A stretch of DNA of 34,170 nucleotides from an uncultured bacterium (lineage in GTDB: Bacteria; Acidobacteriota; Thermoanaerobaculia; Thermoanaerobaculales; Thermoanaerobaculaceae): assembly GCA_937924755.1 (NCBI GenBank), contig CALEVZ010000019.1:1-34170 (forward strand), given 5' to 3'. The position numbers and the translations under genes were made by a program. The notes under the pieces were generated by a model. It did no database searches. It was not told where the DNA came from and worked only from the letters and a program-made list of their open reading frames with translations. Positions 15,622-26,187 of this stretch are shown in pieces (position 1 is the stretch's first letter; every line of letters begins with the position of its first letter).

Positions 15622-15640
15622 TAGCATCACGTTGGATGCT
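15622..15640 (+). promoter_or_regulatory. -10 TAGCAT overlapped by inverted repeat, before DUF465 gene
   Basis: TAGCAT (15622-15627) could be the -10 for the phospholipid operon. AGCATC (15623-15628) and GATGCT (15635-15640) form a perfect six-base inverted repeat across it and the likely transcription start. No good -35 is visible. Confidence 0.35.
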
Positions 15641-15661
15641 CGAAACCCCAAGGAGGTGCCC

Positions 15662-15880
15662 ATGACGTCGACCGCCGACAGGAGGGAGCAGCACGCTGCA
15701 ACGGAGCCGGAGCTGCAGCGGCTCTTCGAGGAGCACCAGGCGCGCGAGCGCCGCCTTGAAGAGCTCAAGGCGAAGGGTTGGCTGACCCTCGAAGAGGAAC
15801 AGGAAGTGAAGCGCTTGAAAAAGGAGAAACTCCAACTTAAGGATCGCATGGAGAGCTTCCGCCGCGCCCAATCGCAGTGA
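15662..15880 (+). CDS. YdcH-like DUF465 small coiled-coil protein, 72 aa
   Basis: This is a small, highly charged helical protein that fits the DUF465/YdcH family: the EEHQARERRLEELK segment is followed by the typical KRLKKEKLQLKDRMESF ending. The function of the family is not established. The ATG at 15662 has a near-perfect AAGGAGG at 15650-15656. A TTG ten codons earlier is in frame but lies upstream of that site. Its stop overlaps the psd start (GTGA), so it leads a phospholipid operon. Confidence 0.85.
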   Translation: MTSTADRREQHAATEPELQRLFEEHQARERRLEELKAKGWLTLEEEQEVKRLKKEKLQLKDRMESFRRAQSQ

Positions 15881-16524
15881 AGGACCCTCTCCTCCCCTTT
15901 GCCCCCGAAGGCTACCCCTTCGTGCTGGTCCCCACTGTGGCCGGGCTGCTGGCCTGGCTGTTCGGCTACCCCGCCATCGCCATCGCCGCCTGGGCAATCG
16001 CCGTCTTTTGCGTCGGCTTCTTTCGCAACCCGCCGCGCCATTCGGATGCCCCGGACAGCGCCATCCTGGCCCCCGCCGACGGCAAGGTGATTGCCGTCAC
16101 CAGCGCCCCACCGGCCCTGGTCGCGGCGGGGCTGCCCCAACAGATTTCCATCTTCATGTCGCCATTGAACGTCCACGTCAACCGCGCGCCCATCTCCGGG
16201 CGGGTGGCCGAGGCCCGCTGGTCGCCGGGGGCCAAGCTGCCGGCGTTCCGCGACAAGGCTTCGGACCTCAACGAACACGCCTTCGTCCGCCTGGAAGGGA
16301 AGCTGGGGAACGTGGCTTACAAGCAGATCGCCGGGTCGGTGGCGCGCCGGGTAGTGTGCGACCTCACAAACGGTGGGGAGGTAGAGCGCGGGCAGAGGGT
16401 GGGCATCATCAAGTTTTCGTCTCGAGTCGATCTCTTCTTGCCCGCCGGGGCTCGAATTGAGGTGGGGGTGAACCAGCGATGCCGGGCCGGCGTGACGGTG
16501 GTGGCACACTTCCCGCGGCCATGA
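15877..16524 (+). CDS. psd: Phosphatidylserine decarboxylase, short type, 215 aa
   Basis: The enzyme converts phosphatidylserine to phosphatidylethanolamine and uses a pyruvoyl group formed by self-cleavage. Family features seen are the N-terminal membrane segment, FFRNPPR (about 48-54), LAPADGKV, IFMSPLNVHVNRAP and the C-terminal IKFSSRVDLFLP. In the short family the cleavage site usually reads F-G-S-R; here it is F180-S181-S182-R, so the Gly before the cleaved Ser is replaced by Ser. The following gene makes its substrate, and the two overlap by ATGA. The GTG start at 15877 overlaps the DUF465 stop. Confidence 0.92.
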   Translation: MKDPLLPFAPEGYPFVLVPTVAGLLAWLFGYPAIAIAAWAIAVFCVGFFRNPPRHSDAPDSAILAPADGKVIAVTSAPPALVAAGLPQQISIFMSPLNVHVNRAPISGRVAEARWSPGAKLPAFRDKASDLNEHAFVRLEGKLGNVAYKQIAGSVARRVVCDLTNGGEVERGQRVGIIKFSSRVDLFLPAGARIEVGVNQRCRAGVTVVAHFPRP

Positions 16525-17330
16525 TCGCGCCGCGCGCCTACCGCTTCCGCCGCCCGCCCCGCCCCCGGGCCGAGTCGCTGCGGCGCGGTATCTATATCAT
16601 TCCCACCCTGTTCACCGTCGGCAACATGCTGGCCGGGTTCACGTCGATCCTCTTCTCGCTCAACGGCCGCATTGAAACCGCCGCCTGGCTGATCCTGCTG
16701 GCCGGCGTGCTGGATGGCCTGGACGGCCGGGTGGCGCGCCTGGCCAAGGTGACCTCCGAATTTGGCAAGGAGTACGACTCCCTCGCCGACGTCGTGAGTT
16801 TCGGCGTCGCGCCGGCGGTGCTCGTCTACCAGTGGGGGCTGTGGGGCATGGGGCGGTGGGGGTGGATGGCGGGCTTCCTCTTCCTGGTGGCCGGCTCGGT
16901 GCGGCTGGCACGCTTCAACGTGAAATCGGCCCTGGAGGACTCCTCGCGTTTCACCGGCCTGCCCATCCCCGGGGGCGCCGGCGCTCTCACCATGATGGTT
17001 CTCGTCGCCCCGGAGCCGGTGGTCAACCGACCAATGACCATTGCCGTGTGGGCCTTCGTCCTCACCGTCTCCTTTCTCATGGTGTCGACCATTCCCTACC
17101 GCTCTTACAAGGACTTGAACCTGCGCCGCCGCTTCCCGGCCACCGCCTTCTTCCTCATGGCGCTGGTGCTGGCGGTGATCGCCGTGTGGCCGGTGCCAAC
17201 CCTGGCAGTCCTGGCGGTGGTGTACCTGCTGTCGGGCCCCATCGAAAGCATACGCCGGTGCCGCCGCCGGAGTGTCGCGCCGTCCCTGAAGGAGACTCCC
17301 AGTGCAGACCCAGACGCTGAGCATCCTTGA
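16521..17330 (+). CDS. pssA: CDP-diacylglycerol-serine O-phosphatidyltransferase, 269 aa
   Basis: This integral membrane enzyme makes phosphatidylserine from CDP-diacylglycerol and serine, the step before Psd. The CDP-alcohol phosphotransferase motif is complete: D68-G69-x2-A72-R73-x8-G82-x3-D86-x3-D90. SFGVAPA and GLPIPGGAG segments typical of bacterial type II PssA follow. About seven hydrophobic segments are present. ATG 16521 overlaps the psd stop (ATGA); an upstream in-frame start at 16479 lies within psd and adds residues without family support. The 3' end overlaps the next gene by 29 bases. Confidence 0.93.
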   Translation: MIAPRAYRFRRPPRPRAESLRRGIYIIPTLFTVGNMLAGFTSILFSLNGRIETAAWLILLAGVLDGLDGRVARLAKVTSEFGKEYDSLADVVSFGVAPAVLVYQWGLWGMGRWGWMAGFLFLVAGSVRLARFNVKSALEDSSRFTGLPIPGGAGALTMMVLVAPEPVVNRPMTIAVWAFVLTVSFLMVSTIPYRSYKDLNLRRRFPATAFFLMALVLAVIAVWPVPTLAVLAVVYLLSGPIESIRRCRRRSVAPSLKETPSADPDAEHP

Positions 17331-18261
17331 CCCCACCTCCCTGCTCGGCCGGGAGATCATCGACGGTCTCGCCGCCGAGTTCCCCGATCTGCGCTGGCGT
17401 CTCTTTCACACCACCGGTGTCGACGAGCACCTCATCACCGAGATTGGCAGTCAACCCAGCGTCGTGGCTCCCTTGGAGGCCCTCGACGAGTTGACCGGCA
17501 GCGCCGCGGTGATCGTTTGCCGCCCCATCGATCCCCCGCGCGTTACCCTCCTGCTCGACTGGCTGACGCGACATCCCGAGGTAGCGTTGGTGGACGCCAG
17601 CCAGCCCGGCATCGCCGGCGATCGGGCGCTCACCGTCCTGGACCGCGCCCCGCGCCGCCGGGGCCAGCCCCGCTGGTACCACCTGCTCGACCCCGCCCTG
17701 GCCGGCCCCGTACGCCTGCTCCAGGCGCTGGCCTCGCTCCGCCCAGCGCGCGCCCACATCACCGTGTTTCGCTCCGCTTCCGGCTTCGGCAGCGGCGCCG
17801 TGGAGGAGCTGGCCGTGCAGGCGGCTGCTCGACTGTCCGGCCAGGCGCCCGCCTCACCGCGCCTGCTGCCGGCGGTGCTCGCCTTCGACTTGGCTCCGGC
17901 CCACAGCAACGTGCACGAACAACTCGCCCGTCAGACCGCCGACGTGCTGCCCGGCGTCGAGCTCCACCTACAGGCGGTGGAAACGGGGGTTTTCTTCGGC
18001 CACGCTGCCTCCTTCTTCGTCACCCTGCACGAGGCGGTCGGGGAACGGCGAGTGCGCGCCGCCCTGCGGGACGCCGGCATACGTCTCGCCCGCAGTTCTC
18101 AGTCGGTACGTCCCTCCGATCTCGTCGATGACGACGCCGCCACCTGCGCTCATCTCCGCGTCGCCGACACCGCCGTGCGCGGCTGGTTAGCGGCCGACGG
18201 CCTGCGCCTCGCCGGCGCCGCCGCCGTGGTCCGCATCACCACCGATGCCATGTCGTTCTAA
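17302..18261 (+). CDS. Degenerate aspartate-semialdehyde dehydrogenase homologue, 319 aa
   Basis: The overall layout follows aspartate-semialdehyde dehydrogenase (USG-1/Asd family): a Rossmann-like N-terminus, then VFRSASGFGSGAVEEL, which matches the T/S-x-QxxSGaGxxgxxEL region, and AFDLAPAHSN in place of the AFN..P segment. The catalytic N-P-N-C motif is replaced by D130-P131-A132-L133, so the nucleophilic cysteine is lost. The N-terminal glycine loop for NADP is also missing (DPTSLLGREI). It is therefore unlikely to be an active dehydrogenase. The reading frame is long and intact, which suggests a retained structural or regulatory role. The GTG at 17302 has GGAG upstream (GAAGGAGACTCCCA) and overlaps pssA. 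It is the last gene of the phospholipid operon. Confidence 0.75.
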   Translation: MQTQTLSILDPTSLLGREIIDGLAAEFPDLRWRLFHTTGVDEHLITEIGSQPSVVAPLEALDELTGSAAVIVCRPIDPPRVTLLLDWLTRHPEVALVDASQPGIAGDRALTVLDRAPRRRGQPRWYHLLDPALAGPVRLLQALASLRPARAHITVFRSASGFGSGAVEELAVQAAARLSGQAPASPRLLPAVLAFDLAPAHSNVHEQLARQTADVLPGVELHLQAVETGVFFGHAASFFVTLHEAVGERRVRAALRDAGIRLARSSQSVRPSDLVDDDAATCAHLRVADTAVRGWLAADGLRLAGAAAVVRITTDAMSF

Positions 18262-18295
18262 AGCGACCTCGTACGGGGTGACCGCCGACGTCGTG

Positions 18296-19645
18296 TCAGG
18301 GCCCTAACAGGCGCACCTCCTGGGTGCGAGCCGAGCCGTCGCCCTGACGAATCGACACTCGGGCAAAGACCTTTTGAGGTCGAGCGGCAAATCGAACGCG
18401 CCCCCCACCCAGGCGCGCCTCGGGCCCCAGGTAGGTGAGGAACAGGCGCACAGCGTTGGCGTTTCCAGGTACCGTTGGGGTCCAGCTCTCGCCCACCAGC
18501 CGGCCGAATTCGTAACCGCTGAAGTCGCCCGCGTCCGCGTCCGCCATCTGGCCGCCGGAAAAGCGTAGCTCCACCCAGTTGGCGGTGGTGGCCACGGCGC
18601 TGGCGTGGGGCGAATCGTTGATCACCGACACCTCGAGGTGGGAGCCGCTCCAGCTCCCGTACACCAGTGGGCGAGGGTTCGGCACACCGCCCCTGAAATA
18701 GTCGACGAAGGCTTCGAAACTCATACCCAGCGTGGGGGAGGGGCGCGGCAGGCCCACCGTATCCCAACCCACCAACCCCCCTCGCTGGGGCCGCAGGAGT
18801 AGCCGCAGGTCGCGGTGGTAGCGGCTGGTCTGGACTGCCTGCACGGTGACCGACGCGCCTGTGGGCAGCGTCGAGTTCCCCCACTCCACCGGGCGCTTGA
18901 GCACGAACTCGTCACCTCGCGCGCCGGGTCGATAGGTGGCCAAGCGCGAGCTGGCGAGGGAGGCGAGGGAAGCGCCACCTTTGGGATCCGGTTCGGCTAG
19001 CGGTCGCACCACGATGGCCGCTGTGAACGAACCTGCTCGCGCAGCCACGGCATCCAGGGATGCCAGATCGTCGTGAATGGTGGAGGGCGGCCACCCCAAC
19101 GCCTCGGGGTTGCCGAATACCACCGCCACCGGCAGCACCCCGGGCCACCCTTGCGCCGGCAGCCGCTCGGCCAGAACCGCGACCGGCAAGACCAGCTCCA
19201 CCCGTTCCCGGGCGCTCCTCGCCACCGCGGCGGCGAAACGTGGCAGGCCGGGGAAGAAGCGGCGCGCCGCCAGCACCAGGCTCGCCCCTCCCCCGGGCAA
19301 CCCACGACGCACCGGCGCCACCTGAGCGAGAAAGCTCTCGGCGTTCCCCGCCCCTTCGCCCTCTCCCTCCACCCACACCAGCCCGGCCACGCGCCACCCG
19401 GCGAGAGCATTGGCGGCCCCGATCTGGCCTAGCTCCAGATCGCTGCGGCGATCCGTCACCACCACCTTGCCCAGCGGCAGCACCAGGCCATCGACGCCCA
19501 GTCCTCGCGCCAGCGCCAAGCTCTCCGACGATGGCACTCCATCTAGCAGCCACACACGGTGGCTGAGGGCGCGGGGCTCCTGGGCCGCCGCCGCAGCGGC
19601 GAGCAGACCACCCAGAAGAAAAGTGGCAAGGACCCTCGCGCTCAC
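18296..19645 (-). CDS. Secreted protein of unknown function, 449 aa
   Basis: I do not recognise a family. A clear signal peptide (VLATFLLGGLLAAAAAAQEP) indicates export. The first half alternates beta strands and helices with phrases such as LARGLGVDGLVLPLGKV, WRVAGLVWVEGEG and GVLPVAVVFGNP, which could be a TIM-barrel-like domain. The second half is beta-rich (about residues 300-445), possibly a carbohydrate- or protein-binding sandwich. The GTG at 19645 is preferred over the ATG three codons upstream because TAGCAT lies seven bases before it, the leaderless arrangement seen elsewhere. It follows the kinase gene on the minus strand and converges with the Asd-like gene. Confidence 0.7.
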   Translation of the reverse strand: MSARVLATFLLGGLLAAAAAAQEPRALSHRVWLLDGVPSSESLALARGLGVDGLVLPLGKVVVTDRRSDLELGQIGAANALAGWRVAGLVWVEGEGEGAGNAESFLAQVAPVRRGLPGGGASLVLAARRFFPGLPRFAAAVARSARERVELVLPVAVLAERLPAQGWPGVLPVAVVFGNPEALGWPPSTIHDDLASLDAVAARAGSFTAAIVVRPLAEPDPKGGASLASLASSRLATYRPGARGDEFVLKRPVEWGNSTLPTGASVTVQAVQTSRYHRDLRLLLRPQRGGLVGWDTVGLPRPSPTLGMSFEAFVDYFRGGVPNPRPLVYGSWSGSHLEVSVINDSPHASAVATTANWVELRFSGGQMADADAGDFSGYEFGRLVGESWTPTVPGNANAVRLFLTYLGPEARLGGGRVRFAARPQKVFARVSIRQGDGSARTQEVRLLGP

Positions 19646-19652
19646 CGCTGGC

Positions 19653-19658
19653 ATGCTA
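19653..19658 (-). promoter_or_regulatory. -10 hexamer TAGCAT, 7 bases before GTG 19645
   Basis: On the minus strand TAGCAT is followed by seven bases and GTG. It overlaps the alternative ATG at 19654, so that ATG would probably not be in the transcript. The -35 is unclear. Confidence 0.4.
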
Positions 19659-22600
19659 GCAAATCAGTGTCTCGTCGCCACCCCCAAGAGCCAGCAGACC
19701 GCCGCCGGCTTTACGGCGAGTTCGGAGTTCTGACTGGGGCGCCCGCGTCGGCAGCGGGCAGCACGAGCTTCACCTCCAGGCCTTCGTCCAGGTTGCACGC
19801 CTCGGCCCGGCCGCCGGCGCGCTCCGCGACTCGCCGCACCACCGCAAGCCCCAGCCCGGAGCCCTGGCTCCTGGTGGAGAAATGGGGCTCGAACAGCCGC
19901 CCCAGGTGCTCCTCGGGAACCCCGCCGCCGTCGTCGCGCACCGCCAGCACCACCTGTCGACCGGCGCGCTCGGCCGAGACGACGATTCTTCCAGTGACCT
20001 TTTGCATAGCTCGGGCGCTGTTGTCCAGCAGGTGGCGAAGTGCCCGCGCCAGCCAGCGCCGATCGGTCAGCACCTCGACGCCGTCATCCCCGCGCACCTC
20101 CACCACGACCCCCCGTTGGCGAAGCACCTGGGCGTACTCGCGCACCACCTCCCCGGCCAGCCGCCCCACATCCACCCGCTCCGCATCCCAGTGTTCCAGC
20201 GCCACCAGGTGGGAAAAGTCCTGAGCCACCTCCGCCAGATGCTCGACCCGCTCGAGGATCTGCTCCGCGGCTAGAGCCGCTACCTCCCTCACAGCCTCCT
20301 CCCCCCGCCCCAACGCCACCTGTAACTCCTCCGCCCACAAACGAATGGGAGTCAGGGGGTTCTTCACCTCGTGGGCGGCAATACGCGCCAATTCCGCCAG
20401 AGAGGCCAGGCGCTCCGCGCGCGCCACCTCCGACAGGTCCTCCATCACCAACACCACCCGTCGCGGTGGAGTTGCGGAAAGGGGCACCGCGTGAATGCGC
20501 CACGCCTGGTCGGTGCCGCCCGGCGGGCGCACCACTTCGGAGGTGGCCTCACCGGACAGGGCATGCCGGGCCCGCCCCTGAAGTGACACCGCAAAGCGAT
20601 CGCCGAGCTGCGCCAAATCGTCGGCATCGCCCAGCAGGGCGCGGGCCGCCGGATTGGCGAGCTCCACCTTTCCATCCTCTCCCGCCACGATCACCGCCGC
20701 CGATAAGGCGCCCAGCACGCTTTCCAGCAAATCCCGCTGCCGGCGAACTTCCTCCTCGCGGCGCTGGACCCGCTCGGCCATGGTGGCGAACCCGCGCGAC
20801 AGCGCCCCCAGGTCCTCGTCCCGCGCCTCTGGGAACTCCTCCACCACCCGTCCTTCGGCCAGGCTTCTCGCCGCCTCCACCAGGCGCTGTAACGGGCCTG
20901 CCAGCCGCCGACCCAGTCCCTCTCCGATCACCAGCGCCAGCACCACCCCCCACACCCCCAGCACGGCAAACCACTCCGACGGCGAAGGTCCCACCCCCGA
21001 AGCGGACACCCGCATGCCCAGTACCCCCACCACCAGGGGCTCGTCCCCCGCCCGCAGCGGCGCGAACACCGAGGTTTCGTTGTCGCCCAAAACGACCGGT
21101 TCCCTCCACCCCCGCACCGCCCGGATGTAGGCCTCGGGCGAGGGCAGCGATGGCACCACCCCCAAAGCCAGGAGATCGGGGCGCGAGCAAAAGGCAATGT
21201 CGCCCCCCCTGTACACCGCCACCACGCCGTTGAGGTCGCGCACCAGCCACCCCATCTCGCGCTCCCACCCCATCGAGGCCAGGGGGCGGCTCACCGCCCG
21301 GCCCAGCTCCAGGCGCACCAGCTCCCGCTGGCGCACCCACTGTTGCGGCAGCGCCTGCGCCAGCAGCAGCACCGGCAGCGCCGCCACCCCTGCCAACAGG
21401 AATCGCAATCGCCCCACGAAGGTGCGCCGCTGGCTCCACCACGCCGCCAGGCGGAAGCGCTGATCCCACAGCGCCAGGGGAGCCAGCCCCCAAAGCGCCA
21501 GGGAGGCGGCCACGAGCAGCCATTCGGGGGTTGGCCTCCGCACCCACGGCACCGCCAGGACCACCTCGCCGTGGGCGCGCAGGTAGGCGAGAAAGCGGCG
21601 CTCCCCCACCTGCACCCGCCCCCAGGAGCGCAACGTCGCCATGGCGCGCCCCACATGGGCAGGCGACAGCGGCCGGAAGATCCCCCCACGGGCCACGGGG
21701 GCGCCCCCCCGGTCATAGGCAGCCACCGGCACCCCCACCCCACCCTCGTCCAGCGCCGCCAGAACGTCTTCCGGAAAAGGAGGGGCGAGGACGACGATGC
21801 GCCACCCACCGAGAAGCGTCCGGCTGGCAAGTTCCTGGGGGGGCGGCAGGTCGCCCAGGGGCGCGGCTCCCCAGCTCCCCTGGCGTTCACCGTCGGGTGA
21901 GACGAGCACCAGCGCCGCCCCCGGCAGGGTGCGCTCGAACTGCATCCACCTGGCGAGCCTTCCCAGCACCACCACCTGCTCCGCCGGGGGCAGGCGCACC
22001 AGGCCCGCCGTTGCCTCCCCAGGCAAGCTCTGCAGCAGCGTTCGCGCCGGGCGGTCGGCGCTCTCCAGCCGCGCCAGGATCGATTCCGTGGTGCCCACGA
22101 GCAGTTGCCGCTGCCCGCTTTCGGCCCCCGCCAGCAGGACCACCGCCGCCGCCACGGCCGCCAGGTGGCGGTGCACCAGCCCCCACCCCGCCACCGCCGC
22201 TACTCCAGCCGCCAGCAGGAGGGGATCGGCCCGAACCGCCCCCACCCCCAGCACCGCCCAGGTGACCATCGCCAGCCCGGCGGGCACGCGGCGGCGGTGG
22301 GCGGGCAGTCGGATCAGCAGAGCGGTCCACGCCACCGCCGCAGCCGCCAGCACCAGCCCGGGGGCCGCCGCCCGCTGGGCCGGCACCCCCACGCCCAGCT
22401 CCGCCAGCGCGCCGGCCTGCACCCAGGCGAGCGCCCCCACGGCGGGCAGAACGACCCAGCGCGCCCACGCCCCGCCACGCACCTGCCCCGTCAGCCACGC
22501 TGCCAGCGCCAGGATCACCACCATCCACCACGGGGACGCCAGCCAGCCCCCGGCGATCGCCCAGGCGCCCACCGCCAGTACCACTGGCACCCACCACCGC

Positions 22601-23405
22601 GCCATTCCGGCGGCCGCTAACAACACCACCAGCACCGCGACCGTCGCTCCGCCCGGGGCGCTCCACAGCTCGGGGCGGGAGGGCACCACCTCCACCCCCA
22701 ACCGACCAACGGCTGCGGTGAGAGGCACAACCTCCCCTTCCCCCGCCCGCAGCCGCAACAGCGCGGTACGCCCCGCCCACACCCCGAGGACGCGGCGAGC
22801 GCCCGCCTCGGGGTATCCGTTGCCGGCCACCACCGCGCCCACCGGCCGGCCGCCCTCGAACACCGGTTCGCGCCACCAAACCCACACCCCATCCACCGCC
22901 GCCTCCACGGCCACCGTCCGCTCCCCCAGCAGGCGCAGCCCCACCGGCAGGCGCGGCGAGGTGGCCGCCCAGGCCACCGGGGTGCCGCGATCATCGGCAA
23001 CGACAAGGGTGTCGATGGTGGAAAGTACCCTCCCCCGCAGGCGCTCGGCGCGGGTGAACAGCTCCTCCGGTTGCGCCTCGCCGCCGCCCCCGACCAGCAG
23101 TCCCGTCAGATCGCTCTGCTGCACCTCCCGCGCCAAGAGGTCGCTCACCTCTGACACCCGCCCGGCCAGCTGCGCCGCCGCCCTTGGGGGCGCCACGGCG
23201 GCGGGAAATGCGGCGTCGATCGCCAGCGCCGCTGCCACCAGCGCCGACGCCAGGGCCAGGGTGCCCCGCCGCGGGGCGCGGCGCCAGGCCACGGCCAGCG
23301 CCGCTGCGGCCAGGGGGAGGCGCAAGAAAAGGCTGGCGGACCCTAGTCCGGGCCACGGCCCGGCCGCCAGCGCCGCCGTCGCCAGCGCCGCAGTGTGTAG
23401 CCAGC

Positions 23406-25067
<1,662 letters not shown>

Positions 25068-25119
25068 GCTGGTCGCCTCCTCCCCAGACTCGACACGCCG
25101 CCCCCTGGGCGACGTGGCC

Positions 25120-26169
25120 CTATGCTACCGCGCCCTCGAGCACCAGGGACGGTGGCCGCGCCGCTGTGGAAACCCGCCGGGCATCCTCACCGGCGGCCGC
25201 CAGCGCCGCCGCGGCCACCGCCTCACGATCGGCCGGCACGGTCCACAGCAGTACGCTCCCACCTCCCCCAGCGCCGCACGCCTTGCCGGCCAGGGCGCCG
25301 GCCCCCAAGCCGGCCTCGATCACCCTCTCCAGCTCCGGGGTGGATACCTCCGGCGCCAGCCTCCGGCGTGCCTGCCACTCGGCGGCGATAGCTCGTCCCA
25401 CCGCCCTCTCATTGCGGACGACGATGGCAGCGCGGCACTCCCGAGCCGCGGCAGCAATTTCTCCCAGTGCTGCGGCGACGAGCCTGTCCCCGTCCACCCG
25501 GCGCCGGTACACCTCCCAGTTCACCATCCCCGAGTGGTGAGGTGCACCGGTGTAAATCACCACCAACCGCTGCTCGATCCAGCGCCGACGGCGGACCAGC
25601 CGCTCCATCCGCTCGCCGCCTGGGACCAGCTGGATGGCCAAGGCGCCGCCCAGGAGAGCGGGGTAGTAGTCCTGGCACCCCGTGGGTGTACCCAGTACGG
25701 CGGCCTCCACGTCCTTCAGTAGCGCCACCAGACGAGGGGGCGACAGACGCCGCCCGGCCAGCGCCAGGCACGCCCGCGCCACGGCCACCGCCAGCACCGA
25801 CGAGCCCCCCAGCCCAGAACCAAATGGAAGTTGTTCCACAACAGCGAGTTCAACACCGCCCTCCGGGACAAACGCGGCGGCCACCGCCGGCACCAGCTGC
25901 CCCGGTACCGGCGCCGGTTTGAACTCGACGGGGGTAGCGCCGGGCAGGCGCAGCCGCACCACCTCCTCGTCGGGCAGGCGCCAGGCCCGCAGGCGAACCC
26001 CTTCGCCCAGCGCCACGTTGACGGTCACCGCGCCGGGGTGAAAGCAGTAGAGCGGCCATAGATCCAGGGTGCCGCCGGCGAGGTCGGCGCGCCCCGGGGC
26101 GAACACGTCTACCCCCGTGAGGGGACCCCAGAGGTTCATGCCCATTGGCTCGAGAGGCGGCCCCGGCAT
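25120..26169 (-). CDS. GHMP-family small-molecule (sugar) kinase, 349 aa
   Basis: GHMP kinases phosphorylate sugars, mevalonate-type substrates or homoserine in the cytoplasm. Motif 1 is [18 protein letters not shown], the ATP-binding motif 2 is [18 protein letters not shown] and motif 3 is [15 protein letters not shown]. The GGTLDLWP form and [14 protein letters not shown] resemble heptose-7-phosphate and fucose kinases (the HddA type) more than mevalonate kinase. The substrate cannot be fixed. The start is uncertain: ATG codons at 26169, 26145 and 26139 are in frame and none has a strong ribosome binding site. It lies 18 bases after the M23 peptidase stop and 52 bases before hutU. Confidence 0.85.
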   Translation of the reverse strand: MPGPPLEPMGMNLWGPLTGVDVFAPGRADLAGGTLDLWPLYCFHPGAVTVNVALGEGVRLRAWRLPDEEVVRLRLPGATPVEFKPAPVPGQLVPAVAAAFVPEGGVELAVVEQLPFGSGLGGSSVLAVAVARACLALAGRRLSPPRLVALLKDVEAAVLGTPTGCQDYYPALLGGALAIQLVPGGERMERLVRRRRWIEQRLVVIYTGAPHHSGMVNWEVYRRRVDGDRLVAAALGEIAAAARECRAAIVVRNERAVGRAIAAEWQARRRLAPEVSTPELERVIEAGLGAGALAGKACGAGGGGSVLLWTVPADREAVAAAALAAAGEDARRVSTAARPPSLVLEGAVA

Positions 26170-26187
26170 GGCCGCCGCGCAGCTCGC

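Noticed and set aside
13421-15997. An 858-codon antisense frame over the 712-residue secreted protein
   Set aside because: It covers three plus-strand genes with good starts and has only GC-driven composition.
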